Positions 30,314 through 39,654 of a stretch of 64,000 bases of DNA are shown piece by piece. How positions within the stretch are numbered: the stretch's first letter is position 1; each line of letters opens with the position of its first letter. A program made the translations under genes and the position numbers. This stretch comes from Thermoplasmata archaeon (GTDB taxonomy: Archaea; Thermoplasmatota; Thermoplasmata; Lutacidiplasmatales; UBA184). The stretch is taken from positions 1 through 64,000 of the forward strand of contig JAKIWQ010000001.1 in assembly GCA_022749935.1 (NCBI GenBank), given 5' to 3'. The notes below the pieces were generated by a model that was given only the letters and a program-made list of their open reading frames with translations, did not search any database and was not told the origin of the DNA.

Positions 30314-31611
30314 ACGACTCTTCCGAGATCTCCGGATTTTACCGGAAGTCGATCGCGGAACGTCGGGCCGTCGCCCAGGAATGGGCGGGGCTCACCGAGC
30401 AGGAGGCCCGGGCGTGGGAGTTTCCGCCGGGGGTCGACCCCGGCACGTTTGACCGTATGATCGAGAACGTCATCGGCGTCATGCCGCTGCCGCTCGGGAT
30501 CGCCACGAACTTCCGGATCAACGAGAAGGACTACCTCATCCCGATGGCGATCGAGGAGCCCAGCGTGGTCGCGGCGGCCTCGAACGCCGCCAAGGTGGCC
30601 CGGGGCGGAGGGGGGTTCTTTGCCCAATCGACCGATCCGGTGATGATCGGCCAGGTCCAGATTATGGACGTTCACGACCCCTCCGCGGCGCGGCTCCGTA
30701 TCCTCCACCACCGCGACGAGCTCCTCGCCGCGGCGAACGCGAAGGACCCCGTGCTGGTCAAGTTCGGGGGCGGCGCGAAAGACCTGGAGGTCCGGATCCT
30801 TCCTTCCCCCCGGGGCGTCATGGTGGTCGTCCACCTCCTCGTGGACGCGCGGGACGCCGGCGGGATGAACGCGGTGAACACGATGTGCGAGGCCCTGGCG
30901 CCGGAGCTCGCGCGCTTGGCCGGGGGTCGGTCGGTGTTACGCATCATCTCCAACCTGGCCATCCACCGGCTCGCCCGCGCTCGGGCTACGTTCCACGCCG
31001 ACCAATTGAAGACGGAGACGATGACCGGCGCGGAGGTCGTGGACGGAATCCTGGACGCCTATGCGTTTGCGGTGGCCGACCCGTTCCGCTGCGCGACCCA
31101 CAACAAGGGGATCATGAACGGGATCTCCAGTGTCGTGATCGCGACCGGGAATGACTACCGGGCGATCGAGAGCGGCGCCCACACGTTCGCGGCGTGGCAA
31201 GCCGCAACCGCCGGTGCCGTCGTCCGTCCGCTCACCACGTACGAGAAGGACCGGGACGGGAACCTCGTGGGGACCATCGAATTCCCTGCCCCGGTCGGAT
31301 TGATCGGAGGGGCCACAGCGGTCCACCCGACCGCGAAGGCGAACGTGAAGCTCCTGCGCCTCAAGTCGGCCCGCGAACTGGGGGAAGTGCTGGCCGCCGT
31401 CGGCCTGGCGCAGAATTTCTCGGCGCTCCGCGCGCTCGCCACCGAAGGGATCCAGCGGGGCCACATGGAACTGCACGCCCGAAACCTCGCGGCGAGCGCC
31501 GGCGCCCGGCCCGACGAGGTCGACCGCGTGGTGGCCCGCCTGGTGAGCGAGCATGCCATCCGCTTCGACCGGGCGAAAGCCATCCTCGACGAGCTCCGGG
31601 CCGCGGGATGA
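30310..31611 (+). CDS. Hydroxymethylglutaryl-CoA reductase, class II type
   Basis: MIENVIGVMPLPLGIATNFRINEKDYLIPMAIEEPSVVAAASNAAK, DARDAGGMNAVNTMCE, ATHNKGIMNGISSVVIATGNDYRAIE. Confidence 0.95.
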   Translation: MNDSSEISGFYRKSIAERRAVAQEWAGLTEQEARAWEFPPGVDPGTFDRMIENVIGVMPLPLGIATNFRINEKDYLIPMAIEEPSVVAAASNAAKVARGGGGFFAQSTDPVMIGQVQIMDVHDPSAARLRILHHRDELLAAANAKDPVLVKFGGGAKDLEVRILPSPRGVMVVVHLLVDARDAGGMNAVNTMCEALAPELARLAGGRSVLRIISNLAIHRLARARATFHADQLKTETMTGAEVVDGILDAYAFAVADPFRCATHNKGIMNGISSVVIATGNDYRAIESGAHTFAAWQAATAGAVVRPLTTYEKDRDGNLVGTIEFPAPVGLIGGATAVHPTAKANVKLLRLKSARELGEVLAAVGLAQNFSALRALATEGIQRGHMELHARNLAASAGARPDEVDRVVARLVSEHAIRFDRAKAILDELRAAG

Positions 31612-32210
31612 AGGTCGGAGTCCTCGCCCTCCAAGGGGACGTTCCGGAGCACCTGCGCGCCCTCGAGGGCGTCCTGCCCAAAGGGTCGCTCGTCCCGGTG
31701 CGACGACCGGACGAGCTCTCGCATCTCGGTGCCCTCTTCCTGCCCGGAGGCGAGTCGACCACGATCGCCCGTTTGCTGTCCGAGTCCGGACTCTGGACCG
31801 CCCTCGCGGCAAAACTCGCGGACGGCCTGCCGGTGCTCGCGACCTGCGCCGGCCTCATCCTCCTCGCTCGCGACCTCGCGCCGAGCGTGGGGGGTCAGGA
31901 CCCTCCGACCTTTGGTCTGCTGGACGTCCGGGTCCGACGGAACGACTACGGCACGCAGCGCGAGTCGTTCGAAGCCGACGTGCGGGTAGAGGGGGTCGCC
32001 GGTCGGCCGTTCCCCGGCGTATTCATCCGGGCCCCGCGGATCCAGGCGGTCGGAGCCGATGCGCGACCGATCGCCTGGCGAGGCGAGGAAGTGGTCGGAG
32101 TGCGTGCAGGTCCGGTCTGGGGTCTGGCTTTCCATCCCGAGCTCTCCGGGGACCCCCGGATCCACCAACTGTTCCTGCGGGCCGCGTCGCGCGCGCACTA
32201 CCGCACGTAA
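31608..32210 (+). CDS. pdxT: Pyridoxal 5'-phosphate synthase glutaminase subunit PdxT
   Basis: KVGVLALQGDVPEHLRAL..., FLPGGESTTIARLL, LATCAGLILLA, FGLLDVRVRRNDYGTQRESFEADV. Confidence 0.93.
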   Translation: MKVGVLALQGDVPEHLRALEGVLPKGSLVPVRRPDELSHLGALFLPGGESTTIARLLSESGLWTALAAKLADGLPVLATCAGLILLARDLAPSVGGQDPPTFGLLDVRVRRNDYGTQRESFEADVRVEGVAGRPFPGVFIRAPRIQAVGADARPIAWRGEEVVGVRAGPVWGLAFHPELSGDPRIHQLFLRAASRAHYRT

Positions 32211-32617
32211 AGCGCCCAGATCACGAGGAGCAGGAGCGCGGCCCCGACCGCGGCCACCGCGAGCTTCGTCGTGGTCGGGACCGACTTCCAGCTTCCGAAG
32301 AAGACCGGGACGGGTCCGATCAGCACGAAACCGCCCACCTCCGCCGAAGGGACCTCCTCGCGCGCCCGGGCTGCGGGGGCACCGACCGGCCGCTCGACCG
32401 GTTCGGGCCAGGGAAGCGCGAGCGGCAGTGTCAGGAAACCCGCGAGCAGGAGGACGACCCCGCCCAGGAATTCGGCCGACGAGCCAAAAAAGATGGGCAG
32501 TACCACGAGGAGCGCTACCGACGCGGACCCTCGAACCAGAGAGTCTGCGATGAGGGCAGCCCCCGCCACGAACAGGGCCAGCGGGAGCAGCGCGGCGCGG
32601 CCCATGCCCGGCGACAC
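32198..32617 (-). CDS. DUF131/TIGR00304-like small membrane protein
   Basis: GGFVLIGPVPVFFGSWKS central motif flanked by hydrophobic segments. Confidence 0.6.
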   Translation of the reverse strand: MSPGMGRAALLPLALFVAGAALIADSLVRGSASVALLVVLPIFFGSSAEFLGGVVLLLAGFLTLPLALPWPEPVERPVGAPAARAREEVPSAEVGGFVLIGPVPVFFGSWKSVPTTTKLAVAAVGAALLLLVIWALYVR

Positions 32618-32648
32618 GTCGCTCCCGGGACAAGAGAATGCCGACGCG

Positions 32649-33674
32649 CTAGTGGTAGGTGTCGAACCGGTAGGGTTCGAGGGGGAGCTCGCCGAGAGCC
32701 ATCAGGAATTCCGGCGGCGTGAGGACCGGCTTGGGGTAGTTCGGGCCATCGTCCAAGGCGATCCGCGGGCATGCCGTGTTCACGTACGCGTCGAGGGCTC
32801 TCCCCTCCAGGTCCCGGGGGTCGAGCCGGTCGAACGTGATGAGCTCCGCTTCCCGCCCTCGGGCACGGGCCCGTTCCTGCAGTGCAAGTGCCGTAGCCGA
32901 ACGATTCTGCCCCCCGAACGTGGAGACCAGGATCCCCCACCGTCGAGCGTCGCGGACCGAGGCGACGGCCAGGAGACGTCGTCGGATGAGCCCGGCCCGG
33001 TCGATCGGCGGCTCGAGCACGTTCTGCAGGGGGTCGAGCGACCACACGGGGCGGTCGACGGCAAAGGCGAGGCCTATCGGGTGGAACCGGCCCGTACCGA
33101 GAAAGACAAACCCTTCGACCTCTCCGGCCACCGCCTCCGCCCCGGTGTAGTTACAGCCGAGGGCCTGGGCCGCGTAGGCGAGGCGTCGGTCGCCCCGCTC
33201 GATCCGCACGTGATAGCCCCGCCGGCGCAGTTCCTCCGAGAGCGGCGACACCAGGTCGAGGTGCTGGACCGATGCGACCAGTCCGAGCTGATGCGGTAGG
33301 TGGGCGCCGTCGATCAGGTCCGCGAGCGCCCCGGGGTCCCCGCCGGGTTCTCGCATTTCTACGAAGTACGTAGGGCGGGGGAGCGAGACGTTCGGGATCG
33401 GGGCATGCCCGAGGACCACGGCGACGTCCGCGCGGGGCGCCTCATCCTTCGAGGGGAAGTCGCACGCGCCGAAGCAGGGACGTGCCCCCAGCACCACGGT
33501 GGCACCCGTCTCGGACCGGATCCGGTCGACGAGTTCGGTGGCGTTCCGGACGAGCCCCGCGGGCACCTGGAGGATGATCCGCCGGGGGTGGGCTTCCCGG
33601 AGCGCCTCGAACAACTCCGGGCCGACCCGGGGAAAGACCCATGCGTCCTCGGCCGGATGCGTCGTCTCCCCCAT
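32649..33674 (-). CDS. dph2: 2-(3-amino-3-carboxypropyl)histidine synthase (archaeal Dph2)
   Basis: RIILQVPAGLVRNATELVD...ARPCFGACDF, QALGCNYTGAEAV, YVNTACPRIALDD: three conserved cysteines of the Dph2 radical enzyme. Confidence 0.88.
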   Translation of the reverse strand: MGETTHPAEDAWVFPRVGPELFEALREAHPRRIILQVPAGLVRNATELVDRIRSETGATVVLGARPCFGACDFPSKDEAPRADVAVVLGHAPIPNVSLPRPTYFVEMREPGGDPGALADLIDGAHLPHQLGLVASVQHLDLVSPLSEELRRRGYHVRIERGDRRLAYAAQALGCNYTGAEAVAGEVEGFVFLGTGRFHPIGLAFAVDRPVWSLDPLQNVLEPPIDRAGLIRRRLLAVASVRDARRWGILVSTFGGQNRSATALALQERARARGREAELITFDRLDPRDLEGRALDAYVNTACPRIALDDGPNYPKPVLTPPEFLMALGELPLEPYRFDTYH

Positions 33675-33701
33675 ACGGGGTTGCCGAGCCGGAGGAGGCG
33701 G

Positions 33702-34190
33702 CTAAGCGTTGCGGGCGGCCCGCCCGACGGACCCGACGAGGAGCGCGACGGCCTCCCGGTTATCCCCGTAATGGAGCCGGGTCGCCGCCTCCGCCGGGGT
33801 CACCCATTCAAACGCGTCATGTTCGGGGCTCAGTCGCGGCGCGAACCCCGTGGGCACCTCGACGGCATAGGCATGCAGGCGCCACACCTCCCCGTTGTCG
33901 GCCCGAAAGGGTACTTGCCAATCCAGGGACCGGAGGTCGATCGGGTCGGCCAGCCCTGTTTCCTCGAGGAGCTCCCGGCGAATCGCCGCGTCGAGGGTCG
34001 GGTCCTCCGGATCCACCTTCCCGCTGACGGGCACCCAGATCGAGCCCCGCGCGGGGGGCCGCCGGAAGAGGAGGACTTGGAGCGGGTCGCGGGAGTACAG
34101 GTATCCTTCCACGCACTCCCGGGCGATCGGTTCGTCCGGCCCGGGGGGTCCCTTTCGAACCGGTGGAACGGCGGAGGTCGTCCGGTCCAT
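33702..34190 (-). CDS. NUDIX hydrolase
   Basis: SGKVDPEDPTLDAAIRRELLEETGLADP (GX5EX7REUXEEXG-like Nudix box, slightly divergent). Confidence 0.82.
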   Translation of the reverse strand: MDRTTSAVPPVRKGPPGPDEPIARECVEGYLYSRDPLQVLLFRRPPARGSIWVPVSGKVDPEDPTLDAAIRRELLEETGLADPIDLRSLDWQVPFRADNGEVWRLHAYAVEVPTGFAPRLSPEHDAFEWVTPAEAATRLHYGDNREAVALLVGSVGRAARNA

Positions 34191-34205
34191 CGGAGTCGAA
34201 AGGAC

Positions 34206-34607
34206 CTAGCGGCTCCGCGTCATGAGCTTCATGATCGCTTCCGCCGGCTCTCCGGAGGATTGAAACAGGGCCTCGATGGCTTCTGAACGGGACACCTCGG
34301 CCTGGTCCATGACGAGTTGAACATCCTCCTCAGGGGGCCCGGCGGCCGGCGTCGGGACCGCTGCGCCACCGGTCGAACTCGGCAAGGGTCCGGCCGAACG
34401 GGCCCGGATCTCCGGGGTGCCCACCACCTGGTACGTCCGTACGCCCTGGACGGTGAGCGCCGTCACTTCGGGGGATTTGAAGATGTGGTCCTTGGTCTTG
34501 GTCCGAACGATGACCTCCTCGACGCCGGGGATCTCCTCGGTCGTCATCCCGAGGCGGCGCATCATCATCTCCATCTGGCGCTGGTTGCGGGGGCCGCCCG
34601 GGATCAT
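34206..34607 (-). CDS. nac: Nascent polypeptide-associated complex protein (archaeal NAC, with C-terminal UBA)
   Basis: MMMRRLGMTTEEIPGVEEVIVRTKTKDHIFKSPEVTALTVQGVRTYQVVG; UBA-like C-terminus DVQLVMDQAEVSRSEAIEALFQSSGEPAEAIMKLM. Confidence 0.92.
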   Translation of the reverse strand: MIPGGPRNQRQMEMMMRRLGMTTEEIPGVEEVIVRTKTKDHIFKSPEVTALTVQGVRTYQVVGTPEIRARSAGPLPSSTGGAAVPTPAAGPPEEDVQLVMDQAEVSRSEAIEALFQSSGEPAEAIMKLMTRSR

Positions 34608-34615
34608 GGGGTCCT

Positions 34616-35863
34616 CTACGGTTCCTCGTCCTCGGTCGCCGACCGGATCCGTCGCTCGAGTTCCGGGTCCACGACCTCGGTCTCGTCCTCCGCCCCCGAC
34701 TTGGGGCGCCGACGACCCTTCGTCCGCCGGGTTTCGCGGGTGCGCTGGACCTGGGACGTAAGTTCGTCCATCAGGCCCGAGATGCCGGCCATGAGGTTCC
34801 ACCCCGTGTGCGAGGCGTAGAAGATCCCGGTGTCGGTGTGGAGTCGCGCCTCGACCGTGAGGTCGGACGTCCGATGCGTCGAGTGGGGGCTCAGGTGAAG
34901 GCTGAGGAGGATCGGCCGGACGTGGTGCGCGATCCGTTTGAGGGACCCCGCGACCAGGTGGTCGATGTCGGCCAGCAGCGCCGGGTCGCTCGACCCGCGA
35001 AGCCCCGTGACCTCGACGTAGACGTCCTCGACCCCGCCTTTCCCGTGCGCCGGCGCGACGCTCCCCACCACGAGACTGAGCAGGTCGGTTTGCGCCAGGA
35101 TCCGCGTCGGGCGTCCGTTCTCGAGCACGAACACGCTCGAGATCTTTTCCCGAGTCATGAGCCGCGCGGCGTCCAGCGCGTCGGAGCCCACCGCGACCGT
35201 GAATGCGGGGGAGCGCATGATGGAGGTGACCTCGACGTCCAGGGCCGAGCCTCGGGTCACGACATCGAGCTTCCCGCCCACCGTCGGGCGCCAGAGGATC
35301 GCGCCAAGGTCCTCGAGTCCCACAGCCCCGACCAGCTTGCCCCTTTTGTCGACGACCGGAAGGGCGTGCTCTTCGAGGAGCCGGATCTGACCGATGAGAT
35401 GGCGGATCGTATCGTTCTCCCGGACGAAGTACGACGCCGACCGGCCGATCTTCTCCACCGGCGCGCGGGCCAATCCCGAGAGGCCAGGGAGGGCGCGGAC
35501 GAGGTCGGTACGACTGATGACGCCGAGAAGTTCCCCGCGCCGTCCCACGACCGGGGCGGCCCGGAGCCCGGTCGCGAGCAGTTCGGCCGCCACCTCCGGA
35601 AGGGTCGAACCCGGCGTGACGAGGGGAGGCACCACCAACAGGTGGCCGACTTTCGTCGCCACCGACCGGCTCGACCGACGGGCGATCGTCTCGAACGTGA
35701 TCATCCCCAGGAGGCGGGAGCGTTGCAGGACAGGGATCTCGTGGATGTTCCGGGAGCGCATGAGGCCGAGGGCGCGGGAGATCGGCGCGTCGTGGGGCAG
35801 GGTTACCGGGCGGGCGGTCATCAGGTCCCCCGCGAGGGGCCATGCAACGGGCATGGTCGCCAA
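34616..35863 (-). CDS. Four-CBS-domain protein with C-terminal HPF/S30AE-like region
   Basis: Four CBS motifs (DLMTARPVTLPHDAPISRALGLM..., HLLVVPPLVTPGSTLPEVAAELL..., KIGRSASYFVRENDTIRHLIGQI..., SIMRSPAFTVAVGSDALDAARLM...) then VYVEVTGLRGSS...LTVEARLHTDTGIFYASHTGWNLMAGISGLMDELTSQV. Confidence 0.82.
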   Translation of the reverse strand: MATMPVAWPLAGDLMTARPVTLPHDAPISRALGLMRSRNIHEIPVLQRSRLLGMITFETIARRSSRSVATKVGHLLVVPPLVTPGSTLPEVAAELLATGLRAAPVVGRRGELLGVISRTDLVRALPGLSGLARAPVEKIGRSASYFVRENDTIRHLIGQIRLLEEHALPVVDKRGKLVGAVGLEDLGAILWRPTVGGKLDVVTRGSALDVEVTSIMRSPAFTVAVGSDALDAARLMTREKISSVFVLENGRPTRILAQTDLLSLVVGSVAPAHGKGGVEDVYVEVTGLRGSSDPALLADIDHLVAGSLKRIAHHVRPILLSLHLSPHSTHRTSDLTVEARLHTDTGIFYASHTGWNLMAGISGLMDELTSQVQRTRETRRTKGRRRPKSGAEDETEVVDPELERRIRSATEDEEP

Positions 35864-35907
35864 TCCGGGGCGTAGGCTTTAGCGACTACGGTTCGAATCG
35901 CATCCGG

Positions 35908-36414
35908 TCACGGGAGCGGACGGGCCATCTGGTACCCGTTCTCGCCGTCGGAGTAGTACCCCTTCAAGAGGTCGATGACCGAGTACTGGTATCGTGCGTA
36001 GAACCGGATGGCGGTGGCGTTCGACACGCGGACCTCGAGCGTGACCCGCCGGTACCCGCGATCCCGGCACCGGTCGAGAAACGTCCGCATGAGGAGGTGG
36101 CCGACACCAACCTCCCGATGCTGGCGATCGACCGCGAACATGAGGACCCGCGCCTCCCGCTCGACCTGGGAGACGCCGAGGAGGAATCCGACCGGAACTT
36201 CGTCCGGGTTGGCCGCGACCAGAAACCCCTCGGGCCACTCCCCGCTTAAGGAGGGGTAGAGCCCGGGATCGTAGTGTTCGTGGAGGGAGTCGGCGACGAT
36301 CGCGGCGATGAACGGGACGTCACTCGGCCGGAACCCCCGGAGAGTGACGGCCAGCCGGTCCTCGGGCAACGGAACGGCCCGGGGGGACGGAGCGGTATCA
36401 GCGATACATCTCAC
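35908..36414 (-). CDS. RimI-like GNAT N-acetyltransferase
   Basis: EARVLMFAVDRQHREVGVGHLLMRTFLDRCRDRGYRRVTLEVRVSNATAIRFYARYQY. Confidence 0.88.
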   Translation of the reverse strand: MRCIADTAPSPRAVPLPEDRLAVTLRGFRPSDVPFIAAIVADSLHEHYDPGLYPSLSGEWPEGFLVAANPDEVPVGFLLGVSQVEREARVLMFAVDRQHREVGVGHLLMRTFLDRCRDRGYRRVTLEVRVSNATAIRFYARYQYSVIDLLKGYYSDGENGYQMARPLP

Positions 36415-37174
36415 CCGGCCCTTCGGGTTCGGCGGAACGCATCGCCGACATCGATTGCTTGGTCTGCTGGAGGGTCTTCCGGACCCCTTCTTCGATCTCG
36501 CGCGCCTTCTCCCGCAGGGGTTTCGTGTCGAGGGCGAGCAAGGGGACGAGCGGGTTCAGCGTCTCGATGACCTTCGCGGCCGCCCGCGCGTCCGGGTAGT
36601 CCTTGTGCGCCTGCGCCACGAAGCACAGGACCGGTATGGTCCGGTTGATCGCGCCCAGCAGCAGGCCGCCGGCCAACCCGGTCACGACCCCGTTGGCCGC
36701 CGCGAACTGGTACTTTTCGAGGAGCGGCGCGGCGGCCCGATTCGTCATGGCCACCACGCGGGCGTCCCCGCCGACCTCGGTCTCGATCGGTTGGCCCTCG
36801 ATCGCGACCACGAGCTGGACTCCCTTGGCCTCGGCCCAGTCGAGGAGTACTCGGCCGAGCTCGTTCAGCATCCCGGGCGACGGTTGGATGTCGGCGATCA
36901 GGACGACGAGCTGGTCACACGACCGGTCGATGCCGCAGACGAGCTTGCTCGCATAGAATCGGACTGGTGCGCTCACGACGCCCTCCTCCATGACGACGGT
37001 GGGCGGAAACTCTTCGCTGATCATGTAGGCAATCGGGCTCATGTCGAGCGCGTGGACAAGATAGGAGACCGCGACGGAGCCGACCAGCCCGTGCGTAGGA
37101 AACCCGACGACGAGCATCGCCCCCTTCAGCGGCTCGTCCCGGGTGTCGACGATGTGGATGTTCGAGGCGCCCAT
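36398..37174 (-). CDS. PAC2-family (proteasome assembly chaperone-like) protein
   Basis: LVVGFPTHGLVGSVAVSYLVHALDMSPIAYMISEEFPPTVV...GVVTGLAGGLLLGAINRTIPVLCFVAQAHKDYPDARAAAKVIETLN. Confidence 0.88.
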   Translation of the reverse strand: MGASNIHIVDTRDEPLKGAMLVVGFPTHGLVGSVAVSYLVHALDMSPIAYMISEEFPPTVVMEEGVVSAPVRFYASKLVCGIDRSCDQLVVLIADIQPSPGMLNELGRVLLDWAEAKGVQLVVAIEGQPIETEVGGDARVVAMTNRAAAPLLEKYQFAAANGVVTGLAGGLLLGAINRTIPVLCFVAQAHKDYPDARAAAKVIETLNPLVPLLALDTKPLREKAREIEEGVRKTLQQTKQSMSAMRSAEPEGPGEMYR

Positions 37175-37434
37175 GTGGTCTGGTTACTGGAGGGCCCCGA
37201 GTTCCTACCGTTCGTCCACTTATTGGTCTTTGGTTGGGAAGATCCGGGCCGCAGCGAAAGGCGTTTTCGAGCGAATTGTAAGACGTTCCGCGGGGAGCGT
37301 ATCGAGGAAGAATGAGAACAGCTGTCTCATTTCAGCCCGAAACCTGGCACGTTACGTGATATCACTGCAGGTGGACCGACGGCGGCCTAACGCTTAAAGA
37401 GGGGGACCGAGCATTCACAGTCCGCTCCGAAGCT

Positions 37435-38679
37435 ATGAAAGTCCTGATTACTGGCGTGGATGGGTACTCCGGTTGGCCTCTCGCCCTGCATCTTCTCGCC
37501 CGCGGACACGAAGTGGTCGGAATTGACAATTTCGTCACGCGGAAGCGCGTGAAGGAGGTCGGGAGCTGGTCCGCGACCCCGATCCCCACGTTCGCGAAAC
37601 GCCAGGTCGCCGTCCGGGAGATCATGGGGAAGGAGCTCGGGTTCTACCGCGGCGACCTGCAGAACTACGACTTCGTCCACCACGTCCTCCAGGCCGAGCA
37701 CCCGGACGCGATCGTCCATCTCGCCGAGCAGCGGAGCGCGCCCTACTCGATGATCGATGTCCACCACGCGGTCGCGACCCAGGTGGAGAATCTCACCGGT
37801 ACGCTGCACATCCTCTACGCCATGAAGGAAGCCTGCCCCGACGCCCATCTCGTCAAGATGGGGACGATGGGAGAGTACGGGACCCCGAACACCGACATCC
37901 CCGAGGGATTCTTCGATGTCGAGTTCCACGGTAGAAAGGACCACCTGCCCTTCCCGCGCCAGGGCGGCTCGTGGTACCACTGGAGCAAGGTCTTCGACTC
38001 CGGGGACGTCATGTTCGCGGCGAAGATCTTCAACCTGCGCGCGACGGACGTGATGCAGGGCGTCATCTACGGCATCCGGACGCCGGAGATCACGGACGAC
38101 CGGCTCCTCACACGGTTCGATTTCGACGAGACGTGGGGGACGGCCCTGAACCGGTTCATCGCCCAGGCCGTTCTCGGTTCGCCCATCACGCCGTACGGCC
38201 GGGGCGAGCAGAAGCGGGGATTCTTGGCGCTCGAGGATTCTATGCAATCCCTCCGCCTGGCCGTCGAACACCCGGCCGCTCCCGGCGAGTATCGCGTGTT
38301 CAATCAGTTCGACGCATCCTACTCGGTCAACGAGCTCGCCGACCGGGTCGCCCGCATCGCCGGCGAATTCGACCTCAAACCGGTCATCGAGCACCCCGCC
38401 GACCCCCGGGTGGAGGCCGAGCAACACTACTACCAGCCGATCCACGAGCACCTCCCGGCGCTCGGGTACCGCCGCACCCGCGAACTCGACGAGGTCGTGC
38501 GGGAGATCTTTACCGACTTGCTCCGGTTCCGCCGGCGACTCGAGGCTGGGCGCCACGTGGTCGTTCCGACGGTCCAGTGGCGCGTACCGGACAGCCGACC
38601 GTTGCTCAAGGCCCGGGCGGCGCCCGAGGCTCCGCTTCCCACGCACCCAGGGTCCCCCTCGTTGGACAGTCCGGCCTAA
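37435..38679 (+). CDS. UDP-sulfoquinovose synthase-like NAD-dependent epimerase (SqdB/Agl3 family)
   Basis: GVDGYSGWPLALHL, VHLAEQRSAPYSMID, HLVKMGTMGEYGTPNTDIPEGFF, SWYHWSKVFDS, RATDVMQGVIYG, GTALNRFIAQAVLGSPITPYGRGEQKRGFLALEDS closely follow the SQD1/SqdB signature. Confidence 0.88.
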   Translation: MKVLITGVDGYSGWPLALHLLARGHEVVGIDNFVTRKRVKEVGSWSATPIPTFAKRQVAVREIMGKELGFYRGDLQNYDFVHHVLQAEHPDAIVHLAEQRSAPYSMIDVHHAVATQVENLTGTLHILYAMKEACPDAHLVKMGTMGEYGTPNTDIPEGFFDVEFHGRKDHLPFPRQGGSWYHWSKVFDSGDVMFAAKIFNLRATDVMQGVIYGIRTPEITDDRLLTRFDFDETWGTALNRFIAQAVLGSPITPYGRGEQKRGFLALEDSMQSLRLAVEHPAAPGEYRVFNQFDASYSVNELADRVARIAGEFDLKPVIEHPADPRVEAEQHYYQPIHEHLPALGYRRTRELDEVVREIFTDLLRFRRRLEAGRHVVVPTVQWRVPDSRPLLKARAAPEAPLPTHPGSPSLDSPA

Positions 38680-38690
38680 TTCGGGAGCCG

Positions 38691-39584
38691 ATGCACGCGG
38701 TCATCACCCTCGCCGGTGAAGGCACGCGCATGCTCCCCTGGAGCCGGGGGCTGCGGAAGGAGTTCCTTCCGCTCTACGATCGTGGCACGAACGGCTCGTT
38801 GGTCCTGAAGCCGGTCGCCCACCTCGTCGTGGAATCCCTGGTCGGGGCCGGCGCCCAGCTGGTGACCATCGTCGTCCAGCCCCGGGACGCCGGGTTCGTG
38901 CAGAACTATTTCACCATCGACCACAACTTCCTCAACCGGCACAAGCGCCACCCCGACCGGTTGGTCGAGACCCGGAGGTTCTATCGGACCCTGGACGAGG
39001 TCCGTTTCGTCTTCACTTCCCAGCCCCGCCCGGCAGGTTTCGGGGACGCGGTCCTCCGCACCCAGGGCGTCGTGGGACACAACCCGTTCCTCCTCCACGC
39101 GGGCGACGGGATCGTCGTCGAGCGCCACCGGGGCGCCGCCCTTCGGGCGATGTCCGAGCTGCGCGAGCGGGAGAACCTGGACGCGGTGGTCCTCGCCCGG
39201 CGCGTGAAGAACCCTCGCCACTACGGGGTGATGGAGGGGCGGCCCGGCAAGAAGGTCGGCGAGTACCCCCGGCTCGATGTGACCCGGATGGTCGAGAAGC
39301 CGGACCGGCCGAGGAGCCATTGGGCCGCCGCGGCCGTCTACACGTTCGGCCCCCGGCTGTTCCCCGCCCTGGAGGCCGTCCGGAAGGAGAAGCGGTCGCC
39401 GGAGCTCGAGCTCACCGACGGGATCCAGAAGATGATCTCCGACGGGGGACGCGTGGCGGCCCTCCTGATCAGCCCCCGAACCGGGACCTGGAGGTCCGTG
39501 GGTTCCCCCGAGGGGTACGGGCACGCGCTCGCTCAGACCCGCCGTGAGGCCGAACGGGCGGCCGGTGCCGCTCGGAACGATTAA
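38691..39584 (+). CDS. UTP-glucose-1-phosphate uridylyltransferase-like nucleotidyltransferase
   Basis: MHAVITLAGEGTRMLPWSRGLRKEFLPLYDRG...KPVAHLVVESLVGAGA...FVFTSQPRPAGFGDAVLRTQ. Confidence 0.87.
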   Translation: MHAVITLAGEGTRMLPWSRGLRKEFLPLYDRGTNGSLVLKPVAHLVVESLVGAGAQLVTIVVQPRDAGFVQNYFTIDHNFLNRHKRHPDRLVETRRFYRTLDEVRFVFTSQPRPAGFGDAVLRTQGVVGHNPFLLHAGDGIVVERHRGAALRAMSELRERENLDAVVLARRVKNPRHYGVMEGRPGKKVGEYPRLDVTRMVEKPDRPRSHWAAAAVYTFGPRLFPALEAVRKEKRSPELELTDGIQKMISDGGRVAALLISPRTGTWRSVGSPEGYGHALAQTRREAERAAGAARND

Positions 39585-39654
39585 GACACTTCCGGCGTTG
39601 GCGGCGCGTCGTCTACGAGGGGCGCTGCCTCCTCGGGACCAGGTCGGAATCTCG

